Shown here: in pieces, positions 23,456 through 36,866 of the stretch
Layout: every line of letters begins with the position of its first letter
How positions within the stretch are numbered: the stretch's first letter is position 1
Assembly: GCA_022925895.1 (NCBI GenBank)
Contig: JAKSYS010000181.1
Span: 30,349-94,348 of the forward strand
Direction: 5' to 3'
Origin: Fragilaria crotonensis
Taxonomy: Eukaryota; Bacillariophyta; Fragilariophyceae; Fragilariales; Fragilariaceae
DNA length: 64,000 nt
Made by a program: the position numbers and the translations under genes
Notes under the pieces: model-generated
What the model was told of the DNA's origin: nothing
Seen by the model: only the letters and a program-made list of their open reading frames with translations
Database searches by the model: none

Positions 23456-26400
23456 TTATTTGCTAGTACGCTCGACATAGGCTCGAGCCACATCCTTGAC
23501 ATGCTCTTGGGTCTCTTCATCCCCAAACTCTTCTTCTACCTTCATCCACTTGCGAAAGAGATTCTTCATTTGCTTGTCCGTCAGCTTTGTGGCAGTCTCC
23601 GAGGTTTTCTGCATCAGGGCGCGTGCCGACGAAATGTCACCAGCCTTGACTTCCTTATCCACATAGACAAAGAGCAAGTCCAGTCGCTTGGGGTATTTGG
23701 CCAAAATCCCATCAAAGACTGTACGACCGCGTTCCTTGCTTCCATATTCGAATTCCAGTTGAGCCAGTTTCGACATGGTTTCAACGTGCTTGTACGGGGG
23801 TAGAGAAAGAAGAGCTCGCTTCAGTAAGGCGTGAGCTTGTTGGTGACGGTTGAGTTTCAGCAAATAGGACAAATGTGCCACCCATACCGTCTTCTTGGAG
23901 CGAAACTTTTTGCACATTTTCTCATACATCTTGCCGGCGAGGTCAGCATGGCTGCTGTCCTTTTCCAGCAATTCACATGCACGAAGATACACCTGCTTCG
24001 GATTATTTTGCGCACAGGCCTTGTCAATGGTAGCTTCAAAGTCACCTCCAAATTTCAATTCCATGGTAAGGAGAGCGGTCCAAATATTGAGCCTTTCGCC
24101 TTCCTGTCGAAAGTCGATGCGCTCCAAAGCACGAGCGGCAACCCGACGGCAGGCATCCATGTCAGCCAACGAGAGGTAGTAGGCCATGAATCGGATCCAG
24201 CGTTCCGAGTTATTTGGATCTGAGGCAAGGAGACGCTCAAAGTCGGCGGCCGTCTGAGGATTTTCATCGGCAGTCCCGTCAGCCAACGCCTTCTCGCGTT
24301 TCGCAACATCCTCCTCCTCTCGACGACGTGACGCAGCCTTTTTGCGAGAACTATGACCTTGCTTTCCCGCTGCTTCATCATCCTCGTCGTCGTTGTCTGA
24401 TTCATCGTCGGAGTCGTCATCTTGTTGAACCTGCGTTTTCTCTGCCGGCGTTGTACCCCATTCGAAGCCAACGTCCGTGTCCATATCCGCCTTATTATCG
24501 TTGCCCTCATCGTCGCTGTCAGAATCATCATCTTCGTTTTCATCATCGTCATCAACATTGCTATCTTCGTCATCGTCGTCATCATCATTGTCATCATCGT
24601 CACCGACACCCATTTTCCGGGCAAGCTTTGAGACATAGTTCTCGTCTTCAGAATCCGCATCGTCGAATTCTGCATCGTCGTCATCCTCAGCATCATCCAT
24701 TTCGGCATCTTCTTCATCTTCCACAGAAGAATCATCGTCAGAATCGGCATCACCTTCAAAGTGGCTAGCCTTCATCGAAAGTCCAATTTTCTTGCCTTCA
24801 TCTTCTTTCTTGATGACGAGAACCTTGACCAAATCGCCCGGATCGTAAAGACCCTTGACGCTCTTGGTATAGTTGTCGCTGCACTCGCTCTTGTGAACTA
24901 GTCCAGAAACCTCGCTGTTTTCCAATTTGACAAAAACGCCGTAGTCCTCAATACGCGAGACGATACCTTTGTACTTCTCGTTCAGTTTAATATCAGAGAA
25001 TGTGAGCGTCTCCTCTTCTTTGAGTAGCTGCGATTCTCGCATGTCAATATCGACAGTTGTGGTAATCTTGGCCTTTGCCGTGGACTTGCCGTCCTTGATG
25101 GCCTTCACCTTGCCTACAACCAGGCGTCCCATCGGGAATGAGGCTTCGGGATCATGGAGGAACCCATCCGCAAGTTCTTTCAAGATAACACGTCCTTCCA
25201 CATTACGAGAGAGTCGCAAGAAACAACCCTTCTTATTTGTACTCATCACGTATGCGTTCACCATATCACCAACCTGTGGCGGCGCATCATCTTCCAGGTC
25301 ACCTTCCAATCTCGAGGTTCGAAGACTTACCTCGACGACGGGGTCAGATGGAATACCTTCCAAGACGCGGCATTGGACGAATTCGCCATCCTCGTAGCCA
25401 GAGAAGTCGGTTCTGCGCGGATAAGAGAGCAGAATGAGTAATGTGAACCTTCTTTCATCGGTGACAAGGGTGAACAACCCCGGCCTCTCCACACAGAACG
25501 ATCATTTCTTTTTAGGCAATCATGCAGTTGCCTGCACGCTTCACAGTCAACTGGGGCAATGTACATTGACCGTTCCGCTTTTGCCAATGCATTCAACTCT
25601 GAACACTCACCTTTCTTTTTCATCATCGTCGGCGTCCTCGTCCTCGCTTTCGTCGCTATCTCCAGGTGGCTTTTCATCCTCAGTATGATTGTCGGCATCC
25701 TTGTCGGCAGCATCTACTTGTCGACCGATTGGCATATTCACCCATTCGTCGGCTTCTTCGAGCTCTGTAATGCAACAGCGACCATGGTAGCCACCTCGGA
25801 GATCCATCATAAGCGAAGGCGCACGATACAGGCGCGTAGAGCGATTTATTCTGCCGACGACAAGCTGCCCCTTCTCTGGTTTTTCGATCTTCGAAGCGTC
25901 ACGTTGAGCGAGCAGTACCGACAAGAACGGAATGTTGGCGTCCTTGCTATTCTTGTGTTCGTCGTCAGCCTTCAACTTGGGAGCTCTGACACCCCAGTTC
26001 TGTCTCCTTTTCCAAGCCGTCTTGTCCATCACACAGCATTCAAGAATGGCCCCAACTGGATAATATGAACCCAAATCGTTCAAGATATCAACATCCTCGC
26101 ACAATTCCAGCGCTGGCACGAAACAGTTTACTCCGGGACTTGGTTGCAGCCACAGACCCCGCCGGGACTTGGCAACGCCAACAATCACACCAGACACTTT
26201 CATCCCAGGTTGCAGATCGGATGATTCCTTGATGAAGTCCGAAGGTTTACCTGCGACGGCTTGCCTGTTGGAGAGTTCAACATACGTCACCCCACGGTTA
26301 ACATACGATGATACGCACACCAAGTCTTTGAGCACCATCCCTTTCTTCCACTTGTAGAAAGGGTGTACTTTTCCGATCGTCTCCTTTCCTTGAGCAGATA

Positions 26401-29400
26401 CGGCTCCCGATTGACGCCGTGGTGGTGTTGACATCGCCGAAGCATGTGCCATAGTGACATGGATTCTCGCCCTAATCTTGCTGTTGGATGCGAATCGTGA
26501 ATCCATAACCTGCACACTAGCACGGCTAAAGTTAAGGTCCGAAACTTGAACAGACTCAATCTTGTCACCAACTTCGATCACAAGCTCCTCCGAAGAATTA
26601 TCCGTGGATCCATCGGACACTTTTCTAAGCAAAATCTTTGGTGGCTGACACGTCACGTCCAGGGCAACGATCTTGCAAGTGACAGTGTCCCATTTCTGCA
26701 AATTCATACCCTTCTTGATGTTCGGTACTAGCCCAGTGACGTCGTCGAGGAATCGAACAAATGCGCCGTGGCGAGGATCAGATTGATGCACAAAGCCTCT
26801 AACGATAGCCCCCATGAAAAGGCTGGTGGAGGCATTCGGAATGAGAACCTTCTCTTTTGCCGATTCTGTCTCGGCATTCTTCTCGACTGTCTCAATCAGT
26901 TGAGGTCGTAGTGAAATAATAGGGAGCTTTCCAATACCACTGGCATATTCATCGCTCGACTTCTTGGGATCAGAGAGGACGAGCCCAGGCTTGTCAATTT
27001 TCTTTCCGACTGTCAAGTGTCTCTTCGCAAATTCATCAAGTGCTTCCTTAGACTCGCTGTCCTTTGTTTCGTACGAGTCCAAGATGTGATCATACGGGAT
27101 TTTGCATTCCACGTATGGGAGAGCATCGACATCCTCTTCCGAGGCTATAAATTTCGACTTGATTCTAACAATTGCGTGGCCCGGGATGAAACCGCTTCCA
27201 TTTTTCTTGTCAATCGACGGCACCAATTCGATAACTTTCATTGTCTTCGCTGGAAGAATCTCACCAGAACGAAGGTGGATTCTCTGAGCCTTAATCTTGG
27301 CCTCTTCCAGGGCTGCATCATCCCCGGCACCTTCGCCTTCTACAACGTGTAGACTAAGATTCAGATCCCAGTACCCCTTTTCCTCAACAGCTTGGTCGAC
27401 GTCGTCGATATCTTCATCGGCATAATGATTGAGGTTCTTTCCCACTCGTCGACGGCACGAAATGACGCGACATTTGACCACATCCCCGACAGCATAGTCA
27501 ACACGGTGGTTTTCAACACCCAACTCAGCGGCTAAGCTGCGAGCCGTAACTCGTCCGTAAACCTTGTTACAGAATGTGACGTAGAGTGCTTTGTCATCAA
27601 GTCTAGACACAAATCCAGTGGCGTGTTGCCCTGGTTGGACCTTGCTGTATTCCACGATGGTATCAGCGGCTTTGAGGAGCGATTTCTTGGCAGTGACGAC
27701 GCAACGTTTCGTTCTTGTGTCAACAGAGAGAACACGAACATCAACTTTGTTGCCCTCGGCAAACTTCTCCTTCCGCAGTTTGGTGCGATAATCCGGAGTC
27801 ATGTTGGATTTATCAAAGAGATGGAGAGCAGGAATAAGACCGCGAACACCCATTCCAAAGTCCACCATTACACTGCCTCCCTCGAGTTGTCCGCAGACGG
27901 GAACGTTGCGATAAATCTGTCCCACCACGAGATCTGCGTGTTGAAGCACATGAGCGTCCACCACTTCCGGTGCTGTCGCTCCTGTAGCCATGCCATCTAT
28001 CCAATGCGACGTGGACAGAATTCGCACTTTGTGATTCGTTGACGGGGCGAATTCCTTTGTAAAGTCAGCTTCTGACATGCGTGCCGACGTTGCTTTCGAT
28101 ATATGGACATAGACACCAGGATTTTTACTGCTTCACAGTACGATGCGTTCTTTCTCAATGCAGGCGTCACAATGTGGCACGGCTCCTCAACGGGTGGTAG
28201 ACTCAACAAGGCACCAATACCAGGATCTAAGCGAATAACGGTCGCATTCTCGATGATCGTTCCGACAGAAGGTAGCTCAGGAGGTTCCGTGAGAGTCAAG
28301 ACATGCGGTTGAAGGGACAATCGAATGACTTTGGTACGGGCGTCCACAGCAATGATGCGGGCTGCAACATTTCGGACGTCGGCAAAAACAGCTTTCCAGT
28401 CTGCATCAGAACCCTGCTTGTTTGCTGGAATCCAGTTTGCACCCAAATGATTCACGTGAATAGCACCACGAAAAACGGCAAAGCTGACAAGAAGACCATT
28501 TCGTGCGACGGCTTCAACCTTGCAGTTCACCAAACCACCAGGATTCAGAGCCTGGAGAGTGGGATGATAGGTGGATGGGTTTACTCGCTTAGCCAGTGAC
28601 TTCAGAAGGCACAGAGAAGCCACGCGAGACTCTGGACCTGATTTGGCCTTGTCTTCCAAAATGAAATCAAGAACTCGGCCCTCATTCAAATATCGCCCTT
28701 GTGGTGATATGGCCTCGTCCATTTCCGTTCTATATTCCCCCTCAACATTTGTAAACTTGCAAAATCCTTGGGCGCCATTGCCCAAATCAACCAATACTCC
28801 ATGATCTTCCACACTTTGAATACGCCCGCGGAGGACGTCATGTTGGCTAAAGTCTTCAGAAGTGTCGTTGATATGATGAGGCTCGACGGAAAGTTGAATG
28901 CGCTTCACTTGCTGATTTCCCTTGCCCACCGTTTCAGCCGCCACCTTTGACACGTACACGGCCAGCACTTGACCGACCGAAAGTTGATGAGAAAGTGGTA
29001 ATTTATCCGACTGAGTTGTATAATTGTTAGAACATACTATTGTGAAGCAATTGTCAAGTCAAGCATGCATAGAACTTACATCCTTGTTCGGCAATATGTA
29101 CCCCGTCAGAAGGCTTGGCAACGAGACGAGACAAAAGTCGTCATTCACTTCTCGTACCACACCCAAGAGCTTAGTTCCCTTGGCTAGTGATTTGAACGAA
29201 AGAGCTTCAATTGTAGCTTCTTTTTTCGAATGTGTCACATTCCCTCCTCCTAGTGGGAGTCCAGATGAGGACAAGAAGGATGGATCTCCAGAACCCAACG
29301 ATTTCTTCTTTTTCTTGCTCGGACCACTCTTGTTGACTTGGCCAAACAGAAAATCTTTATCCATTTCTGCAACGGGGTTGTCATCTCGTTTGCGTTTTGT

Positions 29401-29466
29401 GGTGCCATCTTCCACGGGCTGCTCCTCGCGAGGTCGACGGCCTCGTGGAAATGCCGCATTCATCAT
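23456..29466 (-). CDS. RRP5: RRP5 / PDCD11 rRNA processing protein
   Basis: Large nucleolar protein needed for both 18S and 5.8S/25S pre-rRNA processing. Exon 1 is 29466-29080; exon 2 starts at 29010 (69-bp intron, phase 0); the last exon starts at 25412 (198-bp intron 25413-25610, phase 2). The order fits RRP5: a basic nuclear N-terminus (KRKRDD, KKKKK), a long series of S1 RNA-binding repeats (for example GVVREVNDDFCLVSLPSLL; GVYVHISKAT; IVSRIEDYGVFVKLENSEV), an acidic Asp/Glu tract near 24360-24760, then a C-terminal helical region of HAT/TPR type (ERWIRFMAYYLSLADMDACR; KTVWVAHLSYLLKLNRHQQA) to the stop at 23456. One A appears to be lost from the run at 28122-28126, where the frame changes inside an S1 repeat. 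Nearly 1,900 residues, as in the family. Confidence 0.93.
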
Positions 29467-30350
29467 CGTGAGATTTTATACTGAAAGTCCCTAAAGTACA
29501 AGAAAGTGAGACTCACGCTGAGTCTACAATCTACAAACAACGAGACAGATCTGTCATTATTTTGACTGGTTGGAGGAAGGGGTATTTCGACCGTTTTTAA
29601 TTTGTGGAATTCCTTATTCCAAAATACACAATCCATAACAGTGTACAGTACCTGGTACCAGTAGGTAATCCGAGTACTACAATTTGTTATTGGACTCTTC
29701 TTGATGAGTAGACAGGTGCCTTCGTTATCCGAGTGCTTTAAAACACTATAGTACCAGGTTACAGCAGATGGCAGATTAGGTATGATTAATGAAGTATGTT
29801 TTATGATGTTGTAGATGGTTGTATACCTATACTTCTTTGCATTGTAATGCTGAACTCTGCTGGAGTACACTCCTAAAGTACAACATTGCAGCCGGTATTG
29901 TGGATTGTTGTTGACCGCAATTTGGTGTCAGCATCACACATTATACATCTTGACCTAGAGTAGAGAGCAACATGTTTATAAAGTGCCAGCTGTTCACCAT
30001 TCGGCATGAATCGCACCCCACGCGGAGCATTGCTTTCTCAAAGGTGTGTGGCCATAATCAGGTTCTAGTGTGGCAGCGGGCGTATTCAGTTCAGCGAAAT
30101 GCAACGTTTTGACCAGCAGACAGGTTCTTAGCAAAGACTCTCCGTCGCTGAACTTGAACGTCAATCTTTTGTTTTCATTTCAAGGTCGATTGTTGGGAGA
30201 GCAAGCGTCAAATGGAGGTGGATTCCCAGGCATGGCGAATGTTAAGCTTACGGTATTCAATGGTCCACGCAGCCTTTCGGTGGTGAAGGCTCACTGCACC
30301 AACCTCCGCAATCACGCGGGGAAATTAGCCAACGAATGCTTGGGCTCGAA
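29467..30350. other. Intergenic, no gene seen
   Basis: About 0.9 kb upstream of RRP5 and downstream of the unknown gene at 30351. It includes GTACCTGGTACC-type words at 29645-29660. A 100-codon frame at 30070-30372 has no recognisable content. Confidence 0.4.
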
Positions 30351-31490
30351 TCACTTGCCCCCTTCCCCTTGAAAGTTCCACACTTCCACAGTTCGACACG
30401 CTGAAAAGACACAATCATCGTCGTATTGCACGTCTGGAGGTCGACCAATATCCCCCACGTGACGAAACTTGGCACAACACGGCAGGGACACAATGGCCAT
30501 GGGAACAACACCATCGGCACCACCACTACCACCATACAATGCCCGAATATTCGCCACGGAAGCCGATCCCACGAATCTAGCATGTGAGTGCACGCACAAC
30601 AGGACAATATGGTCCGGCGGTGGATAATCGCCTGGTGGTATGGTCGTTGTTGCAGCTGCGGCTACAAACTCCTCGACTGTACCGCAGAAGCCATACAGAC
30701 CTCGAATGGAAGCATGATTGCCTTCCCATTCTGGTTTGAGAGCTGGGTCAATGGAAATGCTACGCCACCCTTTCTTGAGAAAGGCAACGAGGACTGCCGA
30801 TCTCGGTGTTGACCCATCACCAATGGAAAGACACAAAACATTCTCTTGTTCATTCTGTGTTCGAGTTATCTTCCCGTGAAATGTCGCCGCCTGAAGGGCA
30901 GCCATGCTTTCCGAAACGTCCTTGGCTGTGGTAAAAGCACCACACTTGACAATGTCAGGAAAACAATCCAATGCAAAGAGTTTGTCAAGATAGTTGCAAT
31001 ATCCAAAATTGTTTGGTTTCCTTGTGATCCCAGACTCGGCTTTGCGACCTCTCAGAATGGGTTTCGGAGGTGGTACTCGTATCCGATTCGCTTGCATGGT
31101 TTTACGACAATGCGTGCATGTGGGTTGTTGATTGTCCTGGAATATGGCGTACTCTTTACGTGGAAAGAGGGCACGCTCTTTGGATTGCTGACAGACGGCA
31201 CATATCCGACAAGTAGGTAGTTGTTCGTGTCGTTGTTGCAGGTGCTGTGACGGAAGTGGTGGTGAGGATGACGACCGATTTGGCGCACTATCCGTAGTTT
31301 CGACGGCGTCGTTAATGCTGCGAATGAGCGATGAATCCGACCCGGAGTTCTCGACATTTGACGTTGATGCTACCGTCAGGATCAGTCTCTGCTGCTGCTG
31401 TACCTGTGGATGGGCGATAAATCCACAAGCACTGCTATTCGACAACGGCATCGAACAGATCAGAAGTATCAGATACAAATTCACCTTCAT
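30351..31490 (-). CDS. Unknown protein with signal peptide and Cys-pair motif
   Basis: 379 residues, intact. MKVNLYLILLICSMPLSNSS is a signal peptide, and the following ACGFIAHP could be read as a weak diatom plastid-type cleavage site (Phe just after it). Residues around 95-130 hold two Cys pairs, CRICAVCQQSKE and CTHCRKTM, suggesting a small zinc-binding module. The C-terminal half has VLCLSIGDGSTPRSAVLVAF and SISIDPAL, which resemble the first two strands of a Rossmann/SAM-methyltransferase fold, followed by HIVLLCVHSHA and VSLPCCAKF. I do not recognise the family. A methyltransferase-like or nucleotide-binding protein of plastid or secretory location is possible, no more. Confidence 0.55.
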   Translation of the reverse strand: MKVNLYLILLICSMPLSNSSACGFIAHPQVQQQQRLILTVASTSNVENSGSDSSLIRSINDAVETTDSAPNRSSSSPPLPSQHLQQRHEQLPTCRICAVCQQSKERALFPRKEYAIFQDNQQPTCTHCRKTMQANRIRVPPPKPILRGRKAESGITRKPNNFGYCNYLDKLFALDCFPDIVKCGAFTTAKDVSESMAALQAATFHGKITRTQNEQENVLCLSIGDGSTPRSAVLVAFLKKGWRSISIDPALKPEWEGNHASIRGLYGFCGTVEEFVAAAATTTIPPGDYPPPDHIVLLCVHSHARFVGSASVANIRALYGGSGGADGVVPMAIVSLPCCAKFRHVGDIGRPPDVQYDDDCVFSACRTVEVWNFQGEGGK

Positions 31491-31768
31491 CCACTTTTCT
31501 TTTTACAGCGTCCTATCAAGCAAAGGAGAGTCTGGTCAATGCCTCATGCCTCCTCATCTATCATGGTGAAGGGGTGGGAGTTGTTGTCAGTGCGTCAATT
31601 GTGTTTTTAGCGGTCGACGTACGGAGATCAACTTATACCGTAGGGTGACAGCCTACGGTATGCATAGTAGGAACAAGAAAAACGCATGTCGCATATTCCC
31701 ATGGCACGTGAGAATTGCAATCCTCTGGAGGTAGTTGAAGGATGAAATGGTTCCCCATTAGAAGTATT

Positions 31769-33943
31769 CTACTTTTCCATCAACTTGTACATTCCCGTCG
31801 GCCCACATTCGAGGCGCTCGTCGCGACAGAGCTTTTGCAACAGGGCAGTCAACTGCCGTGGCGTCTTGTTGTAGGCATGGTCAGAGCCATTGGCAAACAG
31901 TTTCAGCATATCGTGAATGCGACTCAGCGGCAGTTCCTTGTACCGTTTCAACATGCCAATGACGTAGGATGTCAAGACATCATCCTGCTCCGCCTCGTCG
32001 TTGCCACCAATGGCCGATTCGGGATCCTCATCCTGGTTCGCCATCAACATGGTATCTTCAGACCACTGTTGCGAGGATGCTAGATGATAGGCGTTAGACT
32101 TGAGGACAACCACACGATGGTTGAGCCAGAACTGCATACGTTTCTGGACGAGCGTTTCGGGAATTCCAATGATATTGCACAGCTCCTCCGCCGTCCAGAC
32201 TGCCTTGTCTTCAAAGTGAGATATCAATGTCGCCATGAGAGGTAGGCATGTGACTTGCTTGGTCCTAAGTTCACCACCTTCCCAGACCTCAAGGTCTAGT
32301 TCCACCGTCCCCAATTGATCATACCAAACTAAACGTCGTGGATTCTTCAGCTGACCATACTCCGCGCTGAATGCATCCAACTCGGCTTGAATTCTCGGGT
32401 GATGCTGCATCGGTTCTTGTTGCAGAATTGATGGCCAAAAAATGTGGGAAATGATGGCTGCATCCACAACGCTATTCTTGCCCTTGGATTTCAAAGTCGA
32501 CTGAATATTTGTCACGATACGTTTGGAATCATCAGTATCCTTGATCATGATTTCACACTGCCTCATGCTGGCATCTCCAAATCTCAACTTCAGCAATTCC
32601 AACGTATGCACCTGCGCATCAGTGTTGTAATCCAAGTTCGATAGCAACTTGTCGGCCAACATGACGCGATACTCATCCACAAAGAGTTCCTTACTTCCAT
32701 AGATGCTCACCAATATAGACAAAATATCTAATTTGCGACTTTTCCCTTCAAAGAATGTGACTCGTTCCTCTCGCAAAGGAGGAGGTGGCATCCAATCCAT
32801 ACCCGGTGGTTCATCATCTTCTTCCTCATCTTCATTGTTGTTGTTACTATCCTCCAGGGGTCCATGTTTGCGCAATTCTTGATACAAATCGGCACCTTGA
32901 TCAGTCAAATTTGTAATAATACACTGGCACAGTATCCGAACGTCCCCGCAAGTACGTTCGGACTGGTTCCGCCACTTGTTGCAACAAGCGATCGGAAGGG
33001 TCGACATGTCGTAGAAACTTGATGGTATTGATGTACACATCAATAATTTGCGACGTACTGGCACCAGGATGGAGGAGTCGTTGGCAGAGAGAGGTAATGA
33101 GTGACGATAAGAATTCGGAATGGAGCTGTGTCTTGCGCAGCAACACTCCAAGTTCCTGAATGGCCGGTTGGGAATCGGGATAATCACGCAGTATATCAAA
33201 AAGCTGTGTCAAACGACATTGGACGATACAATGGGGCACAAGGAGGTCCAACCATGTGGTCCAATGCTGCTGTAGCTCTTCGTGAGGACCAACCAGAGCA
33301 CAAGTCCAAGGTAGAAGAGTTGAATCTTTCCATTGTTCCAGTTCTTGATGAAAGTCGTCACGATCAAATTCATCAACAATGGTTTCTCGTACGTGAGTTG
33401 ATAGTGCAGAATGCAAAACGTCAGCAAGAATAGGAGCCACAAAACCACCCCGATCGATCCATTTGAGCCTTTGTAAATACGTAAACCACGCTTCTTCTTC
33501 TTGCAATGGAAGTTCTTGTTCTCCATGTTCTAGGTGTTGTCGTAGTGATTCTGATAGCAATTGTTCAAATTCGTCGTCCAACCCATTTGCCGCTGGCGAA
33601 GCCCAAATGGCAGCTGTCAGAGATATGCGACGTGATTCGATGGGATCAGACGCGCCCCAATAAATGTTGCATGGATCATCATTCTCGTCGTTGTTGTCCA
33701 TAAACGTCGTCGGCTATCCACGACAACAGGAAAACGGTACATGGGATAGGGTGAAGCGAACGTTAGCATGATTATAACAATAAACGGAAGGTTCACATGA
33801 GACGAAATGACACGAACCTGCAACACTGTAGAACAGAGTTCCTTGAGACGATCTGGCATTGGTTTGTTAGAGGCGAGGAATGCCTCCGCAGCAGTATCGA
33901 TTCCGTTCCTCCGGAACAGAGGATAAGGACCTGTTGGTGCCAT
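31769..33943 (-). CDS. APC2: Anaphase-promoting complex subunit 2 (cullin-like)
   Basis: Scaffold subunit of the APC/C ubiquitin ligase that drives mitotic exit. Exon 1 (33943-33818) starts MAPTGPYPL; a 104-bp intron (33714-33817, phase 0) precedes exon 2 from 33713. The cullin-homology region is recognised by DILSILVSIYGSKELFVDEY and MLADKLL, then LLKLRFGDASMRQCEIMIKD (family: LK.RFGE ... CEVMLKD). IFWPSILQ and the WHI-type WLNHRVVVLKSNAYHL also fit, and the C-terminal winged helix (RIHDMLKLF ... TALLQKLCRDERLECGPTGMY) is where APC2 contacts APC11. One surplus base in the CC pair near 32926 breaks the frame between RGRSDTV and QCIITNLT, which are contiguous in the family. The N-terminal half is poorly conserved, as expected. 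Confidence 0.92.
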
Positions 33944-35188
33944 TTTGAGGTGCAATGTACTATAAATAAAATGGGCCTATGGTTTCAATTAGTTGATGAA
34001 TGCCCATCAGCATGACTGATGCGACAACAGTGATGCCGGAGCTGGGTTGGCGGATCCAATGATCATACTACTGCGCTACAGTGCATACTTCGATGAATAC
34101 TCGTAGGGTATTGCGAACGACGTGGGTATAAATGACACGGCCAGTAATACAGTATTTCAATGACTTACTATCCACTACTCCAGCGCCAGTACCTTGCACA
34201 TCGACATTTCATCCATGATCACAATACGATCGCTCACTAATAACTCGTTCTGGGGGGACTTTCCCATGCAATCAATTTTGCCACACCGAATGTTACGCCC
34301 ATGGGAGTTTATCTAATCCAAACACCAGTGGGTGTCTGAGAAAGGGACATTTCCATGGGTGATTTGGGAAAGATACATTCCCATGGGTTGTTGCAGCACT
34401 GCATGCAATACTAGTAGCATCTCACAAGAAGGACGTCATAAATGGTGGCCCTTGTATTCCCTGTCAAAATTTGATGATGTTCATCTAAACCAGATAGGCA
34501 TCACAGCGGCTTTTTAGGTTTGAACGTGATGCAGTTACAAGCAGATGATGGCATGGAAGTCATTGGGTTGCACTCAGGAATGATGGAGTACTAAAGACTA
34601 CATTGAGGTCATCATGGTGATCACCAGTCAGGATTTTTGATGTTCAGTACAGTATGATGTTCCACATCCTTCATACAGAACCAGCAAGCCAGGCAAAAAG
34701 TGTGACATGGTAATAGGTGACAAACGAATGTTTGAAATTGGCTGTAATTTGGGCTGTCAAAGAGCTGCTACTAGATTGTACTAGACCTTGACTAGTCATT
34801 TGGAATTTCCCCTTTTATAAAAGTGCATTTTGAAAGCCTATGCATGTCCCCAAATCAAACTGATCAACTTTAATCACAGTCTATATGAATACCATGCTGT
34901 GGTGTGCTTCCAGGTAAATTTGTTTGTCAGAAGTGCCAGTGGAAAGGAAAGAGGTGCTGACAGTAGTACTGCTGCCTCCTCATGTTGTGCCTACTGAATT
35001 CCCCAATTTGTTATTCAGCGCATGAAGTACATAGCACCACTGCCTTCTCATTGTAGGTTTATTATGATTCAAATGTTAATGCTCAAACCTGATATTTGAG
35101 ATGGAGCAGAAAGGAGTGGCTTGAAGCCACTCTGGTCCTAAATGTAAAGTTGTCAGATACTAATTATTTTGATGACACCATTTTTACA
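33944..35188. other. Gene-free region upstream of 5S rRNA
   Basis: About 1.2 kb without a credible frame. The word CCATGGG recurs at 34301, 34353 and 34382 in similar AT-rich settings. Otherwise I see no structure and no tRNA-like cloverleaf. Confidence 0.4.
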
Positions 35189-35305
35189 GGAACGACCATA
35201 CCACGATGACAGCACCGCTTCCCGTCTGCTCAGCGAAGTTAAGCATCGTCGGGCCCGGTTAGTACTACGGTGGGGGACCACGTTGGAATCCCGGGTGTTG
35301 TTCTT
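35189..35305 (+). rRNA. 5S ribosomal RNA
   Basis: The sequence starts (A)GGAACGACCATACC and holds the internal RNA polymerase III control elements: the A-box region AGCGAAGTTAAGCATCGTCGG and the C-box region GGTTAGTACTACGGTGGGG. It ends GGAATCCCGGGTGTTGTTC. The ends can pair as helix I (GAACGACC with GGTGTTGTTC). Its length of about 117 bases is normal. It is a solitary copy with protein genes on either side and no other rDNA in the window. The loop where GGATGGGTGACC is usual reads slightly differently, so a mildly diverged copy or pseudogene cannot be excluded. Ends are approximate. Confidence 0.9.
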
Positions 35306-35307
35306 TT
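35301..35307 (+). terminator. T-run, likely Pol III terminator of 5S
   Basis: TTCTTTT directly at the 3' end of the 5S gene fits a polymerase III termination signal. Confidence 0.6.
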
Positions 35308-36866
35308 GTTCATTTCAGGAAAAAGTCTGGTTGTATGACAGGTTACAGGTTACACCATGGTATCGTTCTTATGACAAACAGGAGAAGTTTGGCACTTGCA
35401 AGTGTAGCGTTATACATTCAGGATATGCTGTCATACGGAGTAAAAGGTGCGCATTTCTATTTCATGCATACATTGGAACTAGACTACTAAAAAGTATTTT
35501 TTAATATGTGAAGCGTCCAAGGAAAGTATTGCCATAGGAGAATTAGTCCCATGCGTACCTCGCTTTTTACTCTGCTAATAAGTCGGAGTTGCACGTATCA
35601 TGTATCCTCATGACTTTCATGCCAGTGTATTGCTCTGGGTTCTTATCGTGTATTGCAATTGTCTATTACGAGTGTATGTATTATTGACGATGTAATATGT
35701 AATATGATACTCGGCGAGTTTTCCAGTCATATGCATATGATACCGGTACAGGTGTACTTGTACCATGGTACCAGGAAACATTTTTTTCTCTTCTCTACTG
35801 TACTATTGTTTCACTTTCCAATATGGAGTACTTTATATATGTGTACATCCTTTTATACTATTCCATATACACTCCGTAGGCATGAATGGCAACAATATAA
35901 AAATTGGTATTCATATATGAATAAGTGTTAACAACCTGCTTCGTACTGCATGCATGCTATTGTCATACTGAGCATGCGGAGTAGTGAGTAGTATGTGATG
36001 TAGTGTTGCGCACGCCTGCTTCAGTCTGGTGGTGTTGATACTTTTAGCTATCTTTGCCTTCCATAAAAACCATCATTTACCGTACCTTCATCGCTACTAG
36101 CATTCTAGTAGAGTGCAGAGTTCAGAGCACAAGTGCAGAGCATGCCTTGCGCGCAACCGTCTGATGACGTGTGAAGTTCGTGATCGGTAGGATGGTTCCT
36201 GGCAGTGACGTTTTCATTTTACATCGTCTCGGATGACATAGGCCATGTTTGAAATTTTCGGGTGTTGAAGGCGTTATGTTCGCCGGCCTGTTTCGCTAGA
36301 ATCTGAAAAAATGACATAACAACGGACCACAGTATACATTCTCAGAGGCGCTGTACGTACGATGATTACATTACACGTATGTATGTCTTCAACTTGTTCC
36401 TATCGGTAGAGTGCTCGTACGTCGTATGCGTATGTATAGTTTACAATGAGTACCTCAGTCTGAGAACGTTCCCTGTATCATACGCATACACAGAGACCAC
36501 GTAACATGATTGGGTACAAGGCGTTAAGTTTAGCGCATTTGTCCAATTGAAAAGCATTCGAACTGACGCGACAGCCCAAAGCCTTGTTATCTGCCGCTTC
36601 GATACTCTTACACCACTTATTTGACCGCAGTGACGAGAGGAGAGTGTTTCACAATTGACGACAGAGAAAGAAAAGTAGAAGCAGCATCGCAGAACTCAGA
36701 AGTCCAGAGCAACAGTTCGTAGTACGACTCAACCAATTCCTGGACTCACAACACGAAGTACCGGCATTCAAGTCACTCTCTCACACTCCACGCTTACGAA
36801 CAAGTAATCCACCAGTACACAGTTCAATTGATATTATTGATAACTAAAACACAAACACAAAGAAAT
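35308..36866. other. Gene-free region before DGDG synthase
   Basis: About 1.5 kb with no credible frame. The segment 35735-35775 has clustered GGTAC/GTACC words. The last 250 bases, which become purine- and CA-rich, probably include the promoter and 5' UTR of the DGDG synthase gene. Confidence 0.45.

Noticed and set aside
24214-24768. 184-codon His/Arg-rich + strand frame
   Set aside because: Shadow of the Asp/Glu-rich tract of RRP5 on the other strand (GAT/GAC repeats read as ATC/CAT/CGT).
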